Shown piece by piece: positions 43,194-51,379 of a stretch of DNA of 64,000 bases (position 1 is its first letter; each line of letters begins with the position of its first letter). The stretch lies in contig CAVZRQ010000008.1 of the NCBI GenBank assembly GCA_963777735.1, positions 1,364,001-1,428,000 on the forward strand, given 5' to 3'. This DNA comes from ZC4RG30 sp963777735 (GTDB lineage: Bacteria; Pseudomonadota; Gammaproteobacteria; Steroidobacterales; Steroidobacteraceae). Under the pieces are notes generated by a model. It was not told where the DNA came from, did not search any database, and was given only the letters and a program-made list of their open reading frames with translations. The translations under genes and the position numbers were made by a program.

Positions 43194-43793
43194 TTAATCC
43201 TTCCAGCCTTCCGGCGGCTCACTTCCGCTGGCAATCTGGCGCGTCTTGTAAAGCCACTTGTCTTTCACTTTGACCCAGGTCGCGTATTCCTTGCCCTGGG
43301 TCGTCATCTTCATGGGATCACCTTTCTTCTCCGGCCGGTACTCGGTGAAGATGACCTGCGATGTCGCCGTGTCGCCGCGGACGATGATCAGCGCATTGTC
43401 TACGGTGATGTTGAAAGGCAACCTTTCGCGCGGGGGAGCAGCAGCGGCAGCAGGTGCCGCACCAGGCGCAGGCGCTGGTGCTGCCGCGCCTGCCGGCGGC
43501 GCTGCAGGGCGGCCGCCGTAGGCCTGCTTGATCCCTTCCCTGCCCTTGTAGTGCCTTGTACCAAGGATCAACTCGCCGTCTTCGGCGTAGAAGCTCTCTT
43601 CGCTCTGCCGCTCCGACTTTCCGAAGTTGTAGTAGTAACGGGTGATCTGGTCCAGGATCAACTGGCGGTCAATCAATGACTGCGCCGTCACCTTCTCCTG
43701 TGCCATCGCGGCCGGACTCGCGGCCAGCGCCAACACGCAGGAGACAGCCACCGCACCCTTCCAGATGCCACGTCGATCAACGTAGATTTTCAT
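43194..43793 (-). CDS. Exported SnoaL/NTF2-like protein with Ala/Pro insert
   Basis: A 199-residue exported protein with signal cleavage near A-M-A/Q-E (residue 32). The body resembles an NTF2-like fold: I-L-D-Q-I-T-R-Y-Y-Y-N, the F-Y-A-E-D-G strand, G-R-E-G-I-K-Q-A-Y and the W-V-K-V-K-D-K-W end. A run of about 27 residues of Ala, Pro and Gly (about 98-122) interrupts the fold in a loop. Start is ATG 43793 with a G-rich ribosome site. The gene ends 15 bases from the convergent GNAT gene. No catalytic residues stand out. Confidence 0.75.
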   Translation of the reverse strand: MKIYVDRRGIWKGAVAVSCVLALAASPAAMAQEKVTAQSLIDRQLILDQITRYYYNFGKSERQSEESFYAEDGELILGTRHYKGREGIKQAYGGRPAAPPAGAAAPAPAPGAAPAAAAAPPRERLPFNITVDNALIIVRGDTATSQVIFTEYRPEKKGDPMKMTTQGKEYATWVKVKDKWLYKTRQIASGSEPPEGWKD

Positions 43794-43844
43794 CAATCTT
43801 CCCCCCCGATTTTCATTGAAATATCAGACAGTCCACACGGTCGG

Positions 43845-44498
43845 TCACTCTTCGCCCAACCTCTTCTTCAGGCTCGACACTTCATTCGCAAGTTCATCGA
43901 CCCGCCTCTCCAGGCGCGACAGGCGATCCAGGTCATCGGCCCCGCGAATGTTCGTGTGGGCTTCTGGTTCCGCAGTCGCATCGGCAACGGGGCCGCAGAA
44001 CAGCTGGGCATACCTGCTATCGCGCCGGCCGGCTTCCCGGGCGAGGCGAGTCACGAACGGCCCATCGGCACGCGTCATGAGGTCTCGCAACGCCGCGTCC
44101 ACTTGCGACACATCCCCGACTTCACTCATGCGACCGGCGCGCGTACGCAACTCGCCGGGCGTCTGCGGGCCCCGCACCAGCAACTCGCAGATGATGGCGG
44201 TTTCAAGTGGCGTGAACTTGAGCGAACCGAACTCTGTATTGCAGAAGACATGCTGATACTTGGGCACACGGCTGCCGTACCCCGCGCGTTCCATCACCAA
44301 ATGCTTGCGGACAAGGCCGTCCACGACCTGCTGCACCTGAGGCTCATCGAGATCGAGCACCGGTTCGCGATTGCTCTTCTGATTGCACGCATTGACCAGG
44401 GCATTCAATGAAAGTGGGTACTGATCTGGTGTGGTGATCTGCTTTTCAATCAGGCAGCCAATAACCCGGGCTTCGACAGCGGTGAGTTCGATTTGCAT
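43845..44498 (-). CDS. YceH family protein (DUF480)
   Basis: A 217-residue protein of the YceH/DUF480 family, with two winged-helix domains. Marks are L-T-A-V-E-A-R-V-I-G-C-L-I-E-K, T-P-D-Q-Y-P-L-S-L-N-A-L-V-N-A-C-N-Q-K, the G-S-R-V-P-K-Y-Q-H segment and L-L-V-R-G-P-Q-T-P-G-E-L-R-T-R. The C-terminus forms a coiled coil. The family is conserved in proteobacteria; its function is not established. Stand-alone gene here. Confidence 0.94.
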   Translation of the reverse strand: MQIELTAVEARVIGCLIEKQITTPDQYPLSLNALVNACNQKSNREPVLDLDEPQVQQVVDGLVRKHLVMERAGYGSRVPKYQHVFCNTEFGSLKFTPLETAIICELLVRGPQTPGELRTRAGRMSEVGDVSQVDAALRDLMTRADGPFVTRLAREAGRRDSRYAQLFCGPVADATAEPEAHTNIRGADDLDRLSRLERRVDELANEVSSLKKRLGEE

Positions 44499-44527
44499 GC
44501 TGCGCCGGGCGTGTGGCTCTGCGAACG

Positions 44528-45517
44528 CTACTGCGCCAGGGGTGGACGCGCTTCGCCCGGAGCCTTGAATATCAGCTGCGAAAACAGGAAGAGGTCATTG
44601 CGCCAGACCGGAAAATCATGGCCGCCGGAATCGATGTGCCAGACATGCGGCACGCCTTTTTCCTTGAGATAGGCATGCACGCCCTGGCTGATGGATGCAA
44701 GGCCATCCTTGTCGCCCACCGACACCCATAGCAGCTTGAGCATTTCGGTGGCACGCGCCGGATCAGGAACCAGCTGCGCGGGCGGCAGCGTGTTTGGCGC
44801 GGAAGAAAATCCTCCGATCCACGCGAAGGTGTTGAGGTTCCCGAGACCGAAGTTCAATGACTGGCCGCCGCCCATCGACAACCCGGCAAGCGCACGCTGC
44901 TCCCTCTCTGCACGCACCGAATAACGCGCCTGGACGAACGGAATCACGTCGTTCAACAGGTCTTTCTCGAAGTTCGCAAAAGCTGGCGCCGTGGCCATCG
45001 GATTGTTGCCCGCACGATCGTCTTTCTGCGCTCGCCCATTGGGCATGACCACGACCATCGGCTTCGCCTTCCCATCTGCAATGAGATTGTCGAGGATGAC
45101 GGCTGGATTCGCGCCGCGCTCCCACTCATGCTCATCCCCTCCGATGCCATGCAGCAGATAGAGCACGGGATATCTGGTCTGAGCCGAATAGCCGGCCGGG
45201 GTATAGATGACCAGGTGGCGATCCGCACCGACATGGGTGGAGTGATAAGTCACCGTCTCCATCTTCCCCTTGGGCACATCGGCGCGCGCCTCGAACGCGC
45301 TGGCCGGGGCGGGTGCGTAGAAGGGCTTGTCTTCCGCGCCCATCCGGGGGGCGGCGCCCATTCCTCCGCGTCCTCCGGGTGGCGGTCCCGCGGCTGGGCC
45401 TTGCCCTTGGGGAGCAGGCGGGGCCTGCGCCGATGCATCGGGGACAACGAGCGCCAGGATAAGCGCCGCAACGCCCACCATTGAAAAGAGAGCGAATCGC
45501 CGGCCTGTCGAGTTCAT
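44528..45517 (-). CDS. Exported esterase, Fes/D-like alpha/beta hydrolase
   Basis: A 329-residue exported hydrolase of the esterase D / enterochelin-esterase type. Signal cleavage is near A-S-A (30). A Pro/Gly-rich stretch (33-60) precedes the catalytic domain: L-L-H-G-I-G-G (121-127), nucleophile Ser214 in G-L-S-M-G-G-G, Asp271 or Asp269, and His300 in G-G-H-D-F. Domains of this type cleave feruloyl, acetyl-xylan or siderophore esters. The ATG at 45517 has CGAGGAGCG upstream. A second secreted esterase with a similar Gly/Pro-rich segment is encoded at 54.4-55.4 kb. Confidence 0.88.
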   Translation of the reverse strand: MNSTGRRFALFSMVGVAALILALVVPDASAQAPPAPQGQGPAAGPPPGGRGGMGAAPRMGAEDKPFYAPAPASAFEARADVPKGKMETVTYHSTHVGADRHLVIYTPAGYSAQTRYPVLYLLHGIGGDEHEWERGANPAVILDNLIADGKAKPMVVVMPNGRAQKDDRAGNNPMATAPAFANFEKDLLNDVIPFVQARYSVRAEREQRALAGLSMGGGQSLNFGLGNLNTFAWIGGFSSAPNTLPPAQLVPDPARATEMLKLLWVSVGDKDGLASISQGVHAYLKEKGVPHVWHIDSGGHDFPVWRNDLFLFSQLIFKAPGEARPPLAQ

Positions 45518-45567
45518 GTCCCGCTCCTCGCGTAAGTGAAAAAATAGCCGTTTCAGATGGCTTTCCA

Positions 45568-46689
45568 TCAGGCTGACGCGATCCATGCCACCCGATTGCG
45601 GCCGCCGGCTTTGGCTTCATACATCGCCCGGTCGGCAGCGGCCACCAGCTGCTCGGCCGAGGCTTCGGTTGAGGGCACCAGCGCCGCGACGCCCACGCTG
45701 ATCGTCACATGCGACGCCAACGGCGAAGCCGGATGGGCCAAGGCTTCCTCCACCACCGCGAGCCGCAGCGCCTCGCCCTGTGCGATCGCCGCCTCCAGTG
45801 TGCGCCCGGGAAGCAGCATGACGAACTCCTCGCCGCCATAGCGCGCGACCAGATCGTTTTCGTTCACTGCGAAGCGCTCGCAGATCCTCGCCAGCAGCCG
45901 CAGGCATTCGTCGCCACGCAGGTGCCCGGCGGAATCGTTGAGCGCCTTGAAAAAATCGGCATCGGCCAGCAGCAGCGCCAGTGGCGCCCCGTCACCACCC
46001 TGGCGAGCCCAGGCCTCCGCCAGGCGAGCATCAAACTGGCGACGATTGGCAATCCCGGTCAGCGCATCACGCATGGACAACCGTTCCAGCTTGCGGTTGG
46101 CCTCGGTGAGTTCATCGGCCATGCGTGCGAAGTGAATGGCGCCGGCAACGAGATCTGCGACTGCATCAAAAACCGCGCAGGCCTCGGGGCCGAAGAAGTC
46201 AGTGCGTGCGCTCTCCAGATTGAGTACGCCATGCAGGCGGCGGCCGTGACGGATCGGAACCAGGTACTCGGAACGCGCGGTTGCGTTGCCAGGCACGTAA
46301 TCGGGATCGGTTGCGATATCGCGAATCAGATGTGGCCGATCCAGCTGCACGCAACGACCCGCTGCGCCCACCGTGATCGGCCATCGGCCCGTCGCCGCGA
46401 GCGGTGATTGGGTGAATTCGCCGGAGTAGACCTCGTGGACGAATTGAGTGTTGTCGTCGTCCAGCAGCAATACGCTGACGATGGCGACCGGCAACTCTGC
46501 CACCAGGCAATCGCAGATGCCCTGCATCAGCGAATCCAGACTGGCCCCCTGCAACGCCTCGCGCGAGATCCGGATCAGAATCCGGGTCAGGGTGGCCTGC
46601 CTGGCGGGGGCATCCTGCGAGTCCCACGGCACAACATTGAGCTTGATCACTCGGTCGCTCAACGCATCTGCGGACATGGCCTTCCCCAT
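45568..46689 (-). CDS. GAF-GGDEF diguanylate cyclase
   Basis: A 373-residue cytoplasmic protein with a GAF sensor domain (about 35-190) and a GGDEF domain (200-370) that would make c-di-GMP. The active-site loop is G-G-E-E-F at 285-289, with the metal-binding D-A-D near 243-245. The product-inhibition motif RxxD would be at 276-279 but reads N-E-N-D, so the Arg is missing and feedback inhibition is probably absent. An alternative start lies four codons downstream. No EAL domain. Confidence 0.92.
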   Translation of the reverse strand: MGKAMSADALSDRVIKLNVVPWDSQDAPARQATLTRILIRISREALQGASLDSLMQGICDCLVAELPVAIVSVLLLDDDNTQFVHEVYSGEFTQSPLAATGRWPITVGAAGRCVQLDRPHLIRDIATDPDYVPGNATARSEYLVPIRHGRRLHGVLNLESARTDFFGPEACAVFDAVADLVAGAIHFARMADELTEANRKLERLSMRDALTGIANRRQFDARLAEAWARQGGDGAPLALLLADADFFKALNDSAGHLRGDECLRLLARICERFAVNENDLVARYGGEEFVMLLPGRTLEAAIAQGEALRLAVVEEALAHPASPLASHVTISVGVAALVPSTEASAEQLVAAADRAMYEAKAGGRNRVAWIASA

Positions 46690-46846
46690 CGGGAGAGTCT
46701 AACCCGGTCGATGCCGGTTTCGTCGCTGCCCGGGCGGGGACCCACGCAGCGAGCCCGGCAGCGCACCTAAATATGTTCAAGGCCCCGGAATGACTCGCTG
46801 CGCTAGACTGCCCTCCCTCCGTTCAAGCTGATTCGCAGGCCAGCGC

Positions 46847-47329
46847 ATGAAAGTTGCCCAGAACTCGGTCGTCTCGTTTCACTACACGCTCAAGGACGAT
46901 GCCGGCTCGATCATCGACCAATCCGATGGGGAGCCGCTGGCCTACCTTCACGGTCAGGGGCAGATCGTCCCGGGTCTCGAACGCGAACTCACTGGCCGGA
47001 CGGTGGGCGACAAACTGCAGGTGCGCGTATCCCCTGCAGAGGGCTATGGGGAGTATGACGCCTCACTGCTTCAGCAGGTGCCACGCGCAGCCTTCAGCAG
47101 GATCTCCGACCTGCGCGTGGGGATGTCGCTACAGGCTCAGACGGCGACCGGCGGCCACGCCACCGTGTTCGTCAAAACGATCGGTCCGGAATTCGTGACA
47201 GTGGATGGCAATCACGCTCTGGCGGGCAAAGCCCTGAACTTTGACATCGAGATCGCTGCGGTTCGGACCGCAAGCGAAGAAGAGCTCGAACACCAGCACG
47301 TGCACGGACCGGGTGGGCACCACCACTGA
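46847..47329 (+). CDS. FKBP-type peptidyl-prolyl isomerase, SlyD-like
   Basis: A 160-residue SlyD-like isomerase that catalyses prolyl cis-trans isomerisation. The FKBP part is split by an insert-in-flap domain: V-V-S-F-H-Y-T-L, E-P-L-A-Y-L-H-G-Q-G-Q-I-V-P-G-L-E, then P-A-E-G-Y-G-E-Y-D and the return strand N-H-A-L-A-G-K-A-L-N-F. The C-terminus is His-rich (H-Q-H-V-H-x-P-G-G-H-H-H) and may bind nickel or zinc, as in SlyD. No signal peptide, so it is cytoplasmic. Confidence 0.95.
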   Translation: MKVAQNSVVSFHYTLKDDAGSIIDQSDGEPLAYLHGQGQIVPGLERELTGRTVGDKLQVRVSPAEGYGEYDASLLQQVPRAAFSRISDLRVGMSLQAQTATGGHATVFVKTIGPEFVTVDGNHALAGKALNFDIEIAAVRTASEEELEHQHVHGPGGHHH

Positions 47330-47342
47330 TCCGGGGCGCCAT

Positions 47343-48146
47343 CTAACGCACCCGCGGCCTCACGCGTGCTTTGGTCTTCTTCGCCTTTTCCTCGGCATCC
47401 AGTTCGTCGAAACGACGCTGGGCCCGCGATAGTTCGTAGTACATGTCGCCCAGTTGCGCCGCCATCTCGTGCAGGCGCGCATCGGCGTTGACGACTGCCG
47501 TCATGTGGTCGTGCCACTTCCTGGTGCCTTCCAGCAGGACCGCGTCCGGAGTCGCTGGCATATGCACGGGAGGAGCCGAAAGGTCAGCACGGGTTTCCAC
47601 CGCCTGCTGGAACTCATCCCCGCTGATATCGCCGTTGCGATCGCCTGCCAGATCGATCTCGAAGAAGGCGGCCGCAAGCTCCTCGCGCGCGGACGCCTCC
47701 TGCATCGTCAATCGCCCGTTATTGTCCCGGTCGAGGCAGGCGAATTCAGGTCCGTCCCGCCCATACTCCATCTCCTGGGGTGGCTGGCAGCGCGCCTTGA
47801 AGGGTGCCCAGTCTGCCAGCGCATCGGCGACGAAACCCGGTATGCAGGCTCGACTCTGCATTTTGCTGCCTTCCTGCATCTGCAGATAAACGCAGTGCGT
47901 GTCGTAACGGTCATCGTTGTTGACTGCGTTGAACAGTTTGTAGAACTCGTTCTCCGCCTCGACGATATCCTCCATCAGGCGCTTGCCCTGCACGAAGACC
48001 TCGTCGAGTTCCTGGATCTCTTCGAGCGGTGCGCTGGCTTGAATCTGGGGAACCTGCCCGCCGCCCGGGCCGGGTTCCGCAGGGATGCCCTGCATCGAAA
48101 AAACCAACAATATGAAGGCCGCAGCCGTACGCCGGATACCACCCAC
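47343..48146 (-). CDS. Exported EF-hand protein with DEVxVxGxRL motif
   Basis: A 267-residue exported protein. I chose the GTG at 48146 since further upstream codons overlap the next gene. After the signal comes L-D-E-V-F-V-Q-G-K-R-L, E-F-Y-K-L-F-N-A-V-N-N-D-D-R-Y-D-T-H-C and a second Cys, the same pattern as in the protein at 40718-41338. Two EF-hand loops follow: D-R-D-N-N-G-R-L-T-M-Q-E (about 130) and D-R-N-G-D-I-S-G-D-E (about 155), so calcium binding is likely. The C-terminus is a basic helix. Function unknown. Confidence 0.75.
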   Translation of the reverse strand: MGGIRRTAAAFILLVFSMQGIPAEPGPGGGQVPQIQASAPLEEIQELDEVFVQGKRLMEDIVEAENEFYKLFNAVNNDDRYDTHCVYLQMQEGSKMQSRACIPGFVADALADWAPFKARCQPPQEMEYGRDGPEFACLDRDNNGRLTMQEASAREELAAAFFEIDLAGDRNGDISGDEFQQAVETRADLSAPPVHMPATPDAVLLEGTRKWHDHMTAVVNADARLHEMAAQLGDMYYELSRAQRRFDELDAEEKAKKTKARVRPRVR

Positions 48147-48190
48147 ATGGCCGTGGCCAGCTTCACCCTTTGATGTTTCGGGAAGCCTCT

Positions 48191-48913
48191 TCACTTGCGC
48201 TCGAGGATGCTCTTCTTCAGCGCCGGGTCCAGCAGCTTCTCCGCGCAGATGTCTTCCTTCAGATCGGTTCCGTCGGCACGCTGGTAGCGCAGCGTGATGG
48301 TCCACGGCTTCGTGTAATTCGCTGCATCGTCGATGGTGATCACGTCTTCGAGGGTGTTGCGGTCGACGAGACGCAGCCGCTCGGTAATGCGCGCGTTCGT
48401 GGATTGCGGCAGACCGGTTCGGTCCATCCACAGCACGTCATGGAAGCCCGACGTCTCGACCACCAGCGTGTCGCCCGCGAAGTGACCGGCGGCAAGACCT
48501 CCCCATGTGGGCTCGAGGTCATCGGCCGGCGGCAGTGGCGCACCCAGTGGCACATGCCGCAGCACATGCTGGAACTGGTGGACAAAGGTCACCTTGCGCG
48601 GCGTCTGCAGCAGCAGGAATGGCGTGCCCTGGAACAGGATGCGCGGCGTGCCGGGGCGCAGACAACTCGTGATCGGGTCTTCGTCCTTGCCCATCTTGAG
48701 CGCGGCGGCACGCGCCGCTTGTATCGTACGGCCCTGCGCCGTCAGGGGTGGCGCCTTGCCATCGCTGGTGCGCACGCCGGCATCGAGGCTGCGCGCAGGC
48801 TTCCAGGTTCCAGAGAGCTGCGGAACGGCGTCTGCGGCCGTCGCCACGCTGGCAAGCACGGCAAGGCCAGCGAACAGCAATGGTCGCAGGGACGCCACAG
48901 CCAGCGCGCTCAC
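48191..48913 (-). CDS. Exported protein with GDTLVV module (paralogue 1)
   Basis: A 240-residue exported protein of unknown function, with signal peptide cleavage near A-T-A (27) and then Q-L-S-G-T-W-K-P. The module shared with its neighbours spans about 84-210: C-L-R-P-G-T-P-R, L-Q-T-P-R-K-V-T-F, G-D-T-L-V-V at 147-152, then E-R-L-R-L-V-D-x-x-T-L-E-D and D-D-A-A-N-Y-T-K-P-W (195-204). The start is GTG 48913, overlapping the stop of the upstream paralogue gene (GTGA), so both are one translation unit. I do not recognise an established name for this family. Confidence 0.75.
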   Translation of the reverse strand: MSALAVASLRPLLFAGLAVLASVATAADAVPQLSGTWKPARSLDAGVRTSDGKAPPLTAQGRTIQAARAAALKMGKDEDPITSCLRPGTPRILFQGTPFLLLQTPRKVTFVHQFQHVLRHVPLGAPLPPADDLEPTWGGLAAGHFAGDTLVVETSGFHDVLWMDRTGLPQSTNARITERLRLVDRNTLEDVITIDDAANYTKPWTITLRYQRADGTDLKEDICAEKLLDPALKKSILERK

Positions 48914-49686
48914 AGGCGCCTCAACTCGCCCGAGGCATCGGGCGCGTTGCGGTTGTTTTCCTCGCAGACATACTCGAACAGCGAGATCTCAGGCCGGTAC
49001 TTGAAGGTGCGTCGTGCATCCCAAGGCTTCGAGAATGCCTTGGGGTCATCGATGGTGAAGGTGTTCTCCAGCGTGCTGTCATCGATCTTGCGGATGCGCT
49101 CCACCACGTGCAGCGCATCCGAATGCAGCGTGCCGGCTTCATCGATCTGCGTCATGGCCGTGAGCCCGATGGTGTCGACTACCAGCGTATCGCCTTCCCA
49201 GTGGCCAATTGAATGCCCCATGTACGTGGGCTCCACACGCGCGGGGTGCTTCGCGTTCATGTGGATGATGCGATACAGGTGATGCGTCTCGTGCAGCATC
49301 ACCGTCATGTCCGGCGTCTGGATGATCTCCACCGGATAAGGCGCGATGATCAGTCTCGGTATGCCGCTGGGAAGGCAGGCGGCGGTCGGGTCGAACAGCG
49401 GCCTGCCGTTCTTCTCTGCTTCGCCACGGCGGTCGAACTCCGCCTTGGTCCACGGCAGCCACGGCGTCTCGGAGCGATCCGCGGGACTGGTGCGCCGGTT
49501 GTAGCCAGGCGTGTTCCATACCCCGGAGATGTTCGGGACGCTGTCGGGCACGCGTATGTCGCGCTCGCCTTCACCCGTATGCACGGATTGGCGCGGCGGA
49601 TTGGGCGCTGCCGCCGGAATCGTTTGCACAGCCAATGCGAGACAGAGCGCTCCCGTGCCAAGCCAGATGGACGATGGTGCTCGCAT
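48910..49686 (-). CDS. Exported protein with GDTLVV module (paralogue 2)
   Basis: A 258-residue exported protein, ATG at 49686 with a G-A-G-G-G-G-G ribosome site. After the signal and a charged linker comes N-I-S-G-V-W-N-T. The shared module runs from C-L-P-S-G-I-P-R-L (104-112), I-Q-T-P-D-M-T-V-M-L, H-L-Y-R-I-I-H-M-N and G-H-W-E-G-D-T-L-V-V (161-170) to I-R-K-I-D-D-x-T-L-E-N and D-P-K-A-F-S-K-P-W (214-222). It overlaps paralogue 1 by 4 nt and is divergent from the DUF6152 gene at 49820. No catalytic residues are evident; conserved Glu/Asp/His might bind metal or ligand. Confidence 0.78.
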   Translation of the reverse strand: MRAPSSIWLGTGALCLALAVQTIPAAAPNPPRQSVHTGEGERDIRVPDSVPNISGVWNTPGYNRRTSPADRSETPWLPWTKAEFDRRGEAEKNGRPLFDPTAACLPSGIPRLIIAPYPVEIIQTPDMTVMLHETHHLYRIIHMNAKHPARVEPTYMGHSIGHWEGDTLVVDTIGLTAMTQIDEAGTLHSDALHVVERIRKIDDSTLENTFTIDDPKAFSKPWDARRTFKYRPEISLFEYVCEENNRNAPDASGELRRL

Positions 49687-49819
49687 GCGTTCCCCCTCCC
49701 CCCAAAGAACAGTTCTCATTCGCAGTTGGCGGTGATTTTCACGAATGATTTGACTGGAACTTAGACGATGAAGAATGGTATGTCCATTCGCTGCGCAAAG
49801 ACGCAAGGGGAGAAGATCA

Positions 49820-50233
49820 ATGAATCGCAAGTCCATCACGGCATCCGCATTGCTCATGTTGCTCGCATTGACGGCCCATGCCCACCACTCGTACTCGATG
49901 TTCGACAACGAGAAAGACCAGGTGCTCGATGGAATCGTGAAGGAGTTCCAGTGGACGAATCCGCACATCTGGATCCAGGTGAACGTGCAATCCGCGGATG
50001 GGAAGGTTGTCGAATACAGCGTCGAGGGCGGCAGTCCGAATGCACTGCGCCGCCAGGGCTGGGCGAAGGATACCCTGAAGCCCGGTGATCGCGTGGTGCT
50101 CACCATGCACCCGCTGAAGGATGGCAGTCCGGGTGGCAGCTTCATGCGAGGCACGGTGAACGGCGCACCGATCGGCGGTGGGCCCGCTGGCCCGCAGGGC
50201 CCCGCCCCTGGTGCGCGGCCGCCTGCGCAATAA
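49820..50233 (+). CDS. DUF6152 family exported protein
   Basis: A 137-residue exported protein of the DUF6152 family: signal peptide to A-H-A, then H-H-S-Y-S-M-F-D, G-I-V-K-E-F-Q-W-T-N-P-H-I-W-I, the Y-S-V-E-G-G-S strand, L-R-R-x-G-W and L-K-P-G-D-R-V. The last 35 residues are Pro/Gly-rich and probably disordered. Start is ATG 49820 with AGGGGAGAAG upstream. A TTGACT lies at 49750, with no convincing -10. It is divergent from the paralogue 2 gene. The family is small (about 120 residues) and has no known function. Confidence 0.87.
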   Translation: MNRKSITASALLMLLALTAHAHHSYSMFDNEKDQVLDGIVKEFQWTNPHIWIQVNVQSADGKVVEYSVEGGSPNALRRQGWAKDTLKPGDRVVLTMHPLKDGSPGGSFMRGTVNGAPIGGGPAGPQGPAPGARPPAQ

Positions 50234-50281
50234 TTCAATCGGAGCGAGGCTCTCCCGCCAAGGGCAACGAATCGGGGAGCG

Positions 50282-51373
50282 CTATTTCCAGACCGTCTGA
50301 GCTGCCTGTGCCGACCAGACTTCGCCATCGCGGTCAGACGCGACAAGCCACTGGGATACGCCCTTCTCATGCTCCAGTTCGAACATGCTCCAGGTCACCT
50401 CGACGGTTTCGCGCCCGCCTCGTGAGCTTCCCGGCGCGACATTCTCCTGCACCCATTCACCGCCTCCCACCATTCCGCTGGAGCGCAATGACTTGATCGC
50501 TCCCCATGCATCGAGCGCAGCACGCAACGTCGCATTGCCGCCGCGCGCCGCCGTTCCCGCATCCGCGAGCGTCCCGTTCCGCACCTGCGCGATGAAACGC
50601 ATGAGGGCTTCCCTGCTTTCGGCGGTTGCCCTCTTCTGCTCGCCCTGCACGGGTTTCTGGTGCGCCGCCTGGATACCCTCGGCTGCGCCGGAAGCAAGGC
50701 GAGAGTAGGTGAACTGGAACAGGACAAAGCGCTGCTCGGTCAGGAGCCACTTGCCCTCCGGCGGCGAGCCTGCCAGCGGCGCGAACCTCCATTTGCGGAA
50801 CGCCTCGATCGCCGCATTGTCCAGGCGCTTCGAGCCACTGCTGCGTTCCACCTTCACCTCGTCCACACGCCCGCTCGCGGTGATGTGGAGACGTACGGAC
50901 GTTATTCCCTGCTCGTTCCGGCGCACCGAAGTGGCCGGGTACACAGGCTGGACCCTCTGCAGAAGCACGAGCCCGCTGCCGCCCGTGGCGGGACCAGCCG
51001 ACAGCGCCGCATCGCCCCCGGCGCCAGTAGTGGCGTCTGCCGTCACAGCGGCGGTGGCCGGCGACGCAGTTTCCGTCACCTCAGGCACCTCCGGAATTTC
51101 GATCTCGGGCAATTCGATCGATACGTCCTGGATGGGCGGTGCAAGTTCCTGCAACAGCACCATCTGGTTCAGCTCCGGGTCACCGGCGGATTGATCCTGC
51201 AGCTGCCCGCTGGCCAGATCGATCATCATCAGCAAGGTCTCCGGTTCCGCCGTGTCGTCCTTCGAGAGATCGAAACGCAGCATTGCCAGCGAGACCAGCA
51301 ACACGTGAGCCAGCACCACGCCGCCTGCCACTGCAACGCGCCTCTTCCGGTTGTTTGCGCCGTCCGCGATCAT
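50282..51373 (-). CDS. TonB family protein with long C-terminal extension
   Basis: A 363-residue TonB-like energy transducer: a single N-terminal membrane anchor (about 14-33), an acidic Pro/Val-rich spacer (E-L-P-E-I-E-I-P-E-V-P-E-V), and a TonB C-terminal domain (about 137-203) with V-Q-P-V-Y-P and A-I-E-A-F-R-K-W-R-F. Unlike normal TonB (about 240 residues, ending with this domain), another 160 residues follow, including a basic helix and a strand-rich end with T-W-S-M-F-E-L-E. No exbB/exbD genes adjacent. It lies next to lipoprotein A (6-bp gap). Confidence 0.83.
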   Translation of the reverse strand: MIADGANNRKRRVAVAGGVVLAHVLLVSLAMLRFDLSKDDTAEPETLLMMIDLASGQLQDQSAGDPELNQMVLLQELAPPIQDVSIELPEIEIPEVPEVTETASPATAAVTADATTGAGGDAALSAGPATGGSGLVLLQRVQPVYPATSVRRNEQGITSVRLHITASGRVDEVKVERSSGSKRLDNAAIEAFRKWRFAPLAGSPPEGKWLLTEQRFVLFQFTYSRLASGAAEGIQAAHQKPVQGEQKRATAESREALMRFIAQVRNGTLADAGTAARGGNATLRAALDAWGAIKSLRSSGMVGGGEWVQENVAPGSSRGGRETVEVTWSMFELEHEKGVSQWLVASDRDGEVWSAQAAQTVWK

Positions 51374-51379
51374 CGGTAT

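Noticed and set aside
43180..43194. AGGCGCGGCGCGCCT inverted repeat between convergent genes as terminator
   Set aside because: The arms leave only one to five bases for a loop and it overlaps the stop codon of one gene; too weak to list as a feature.
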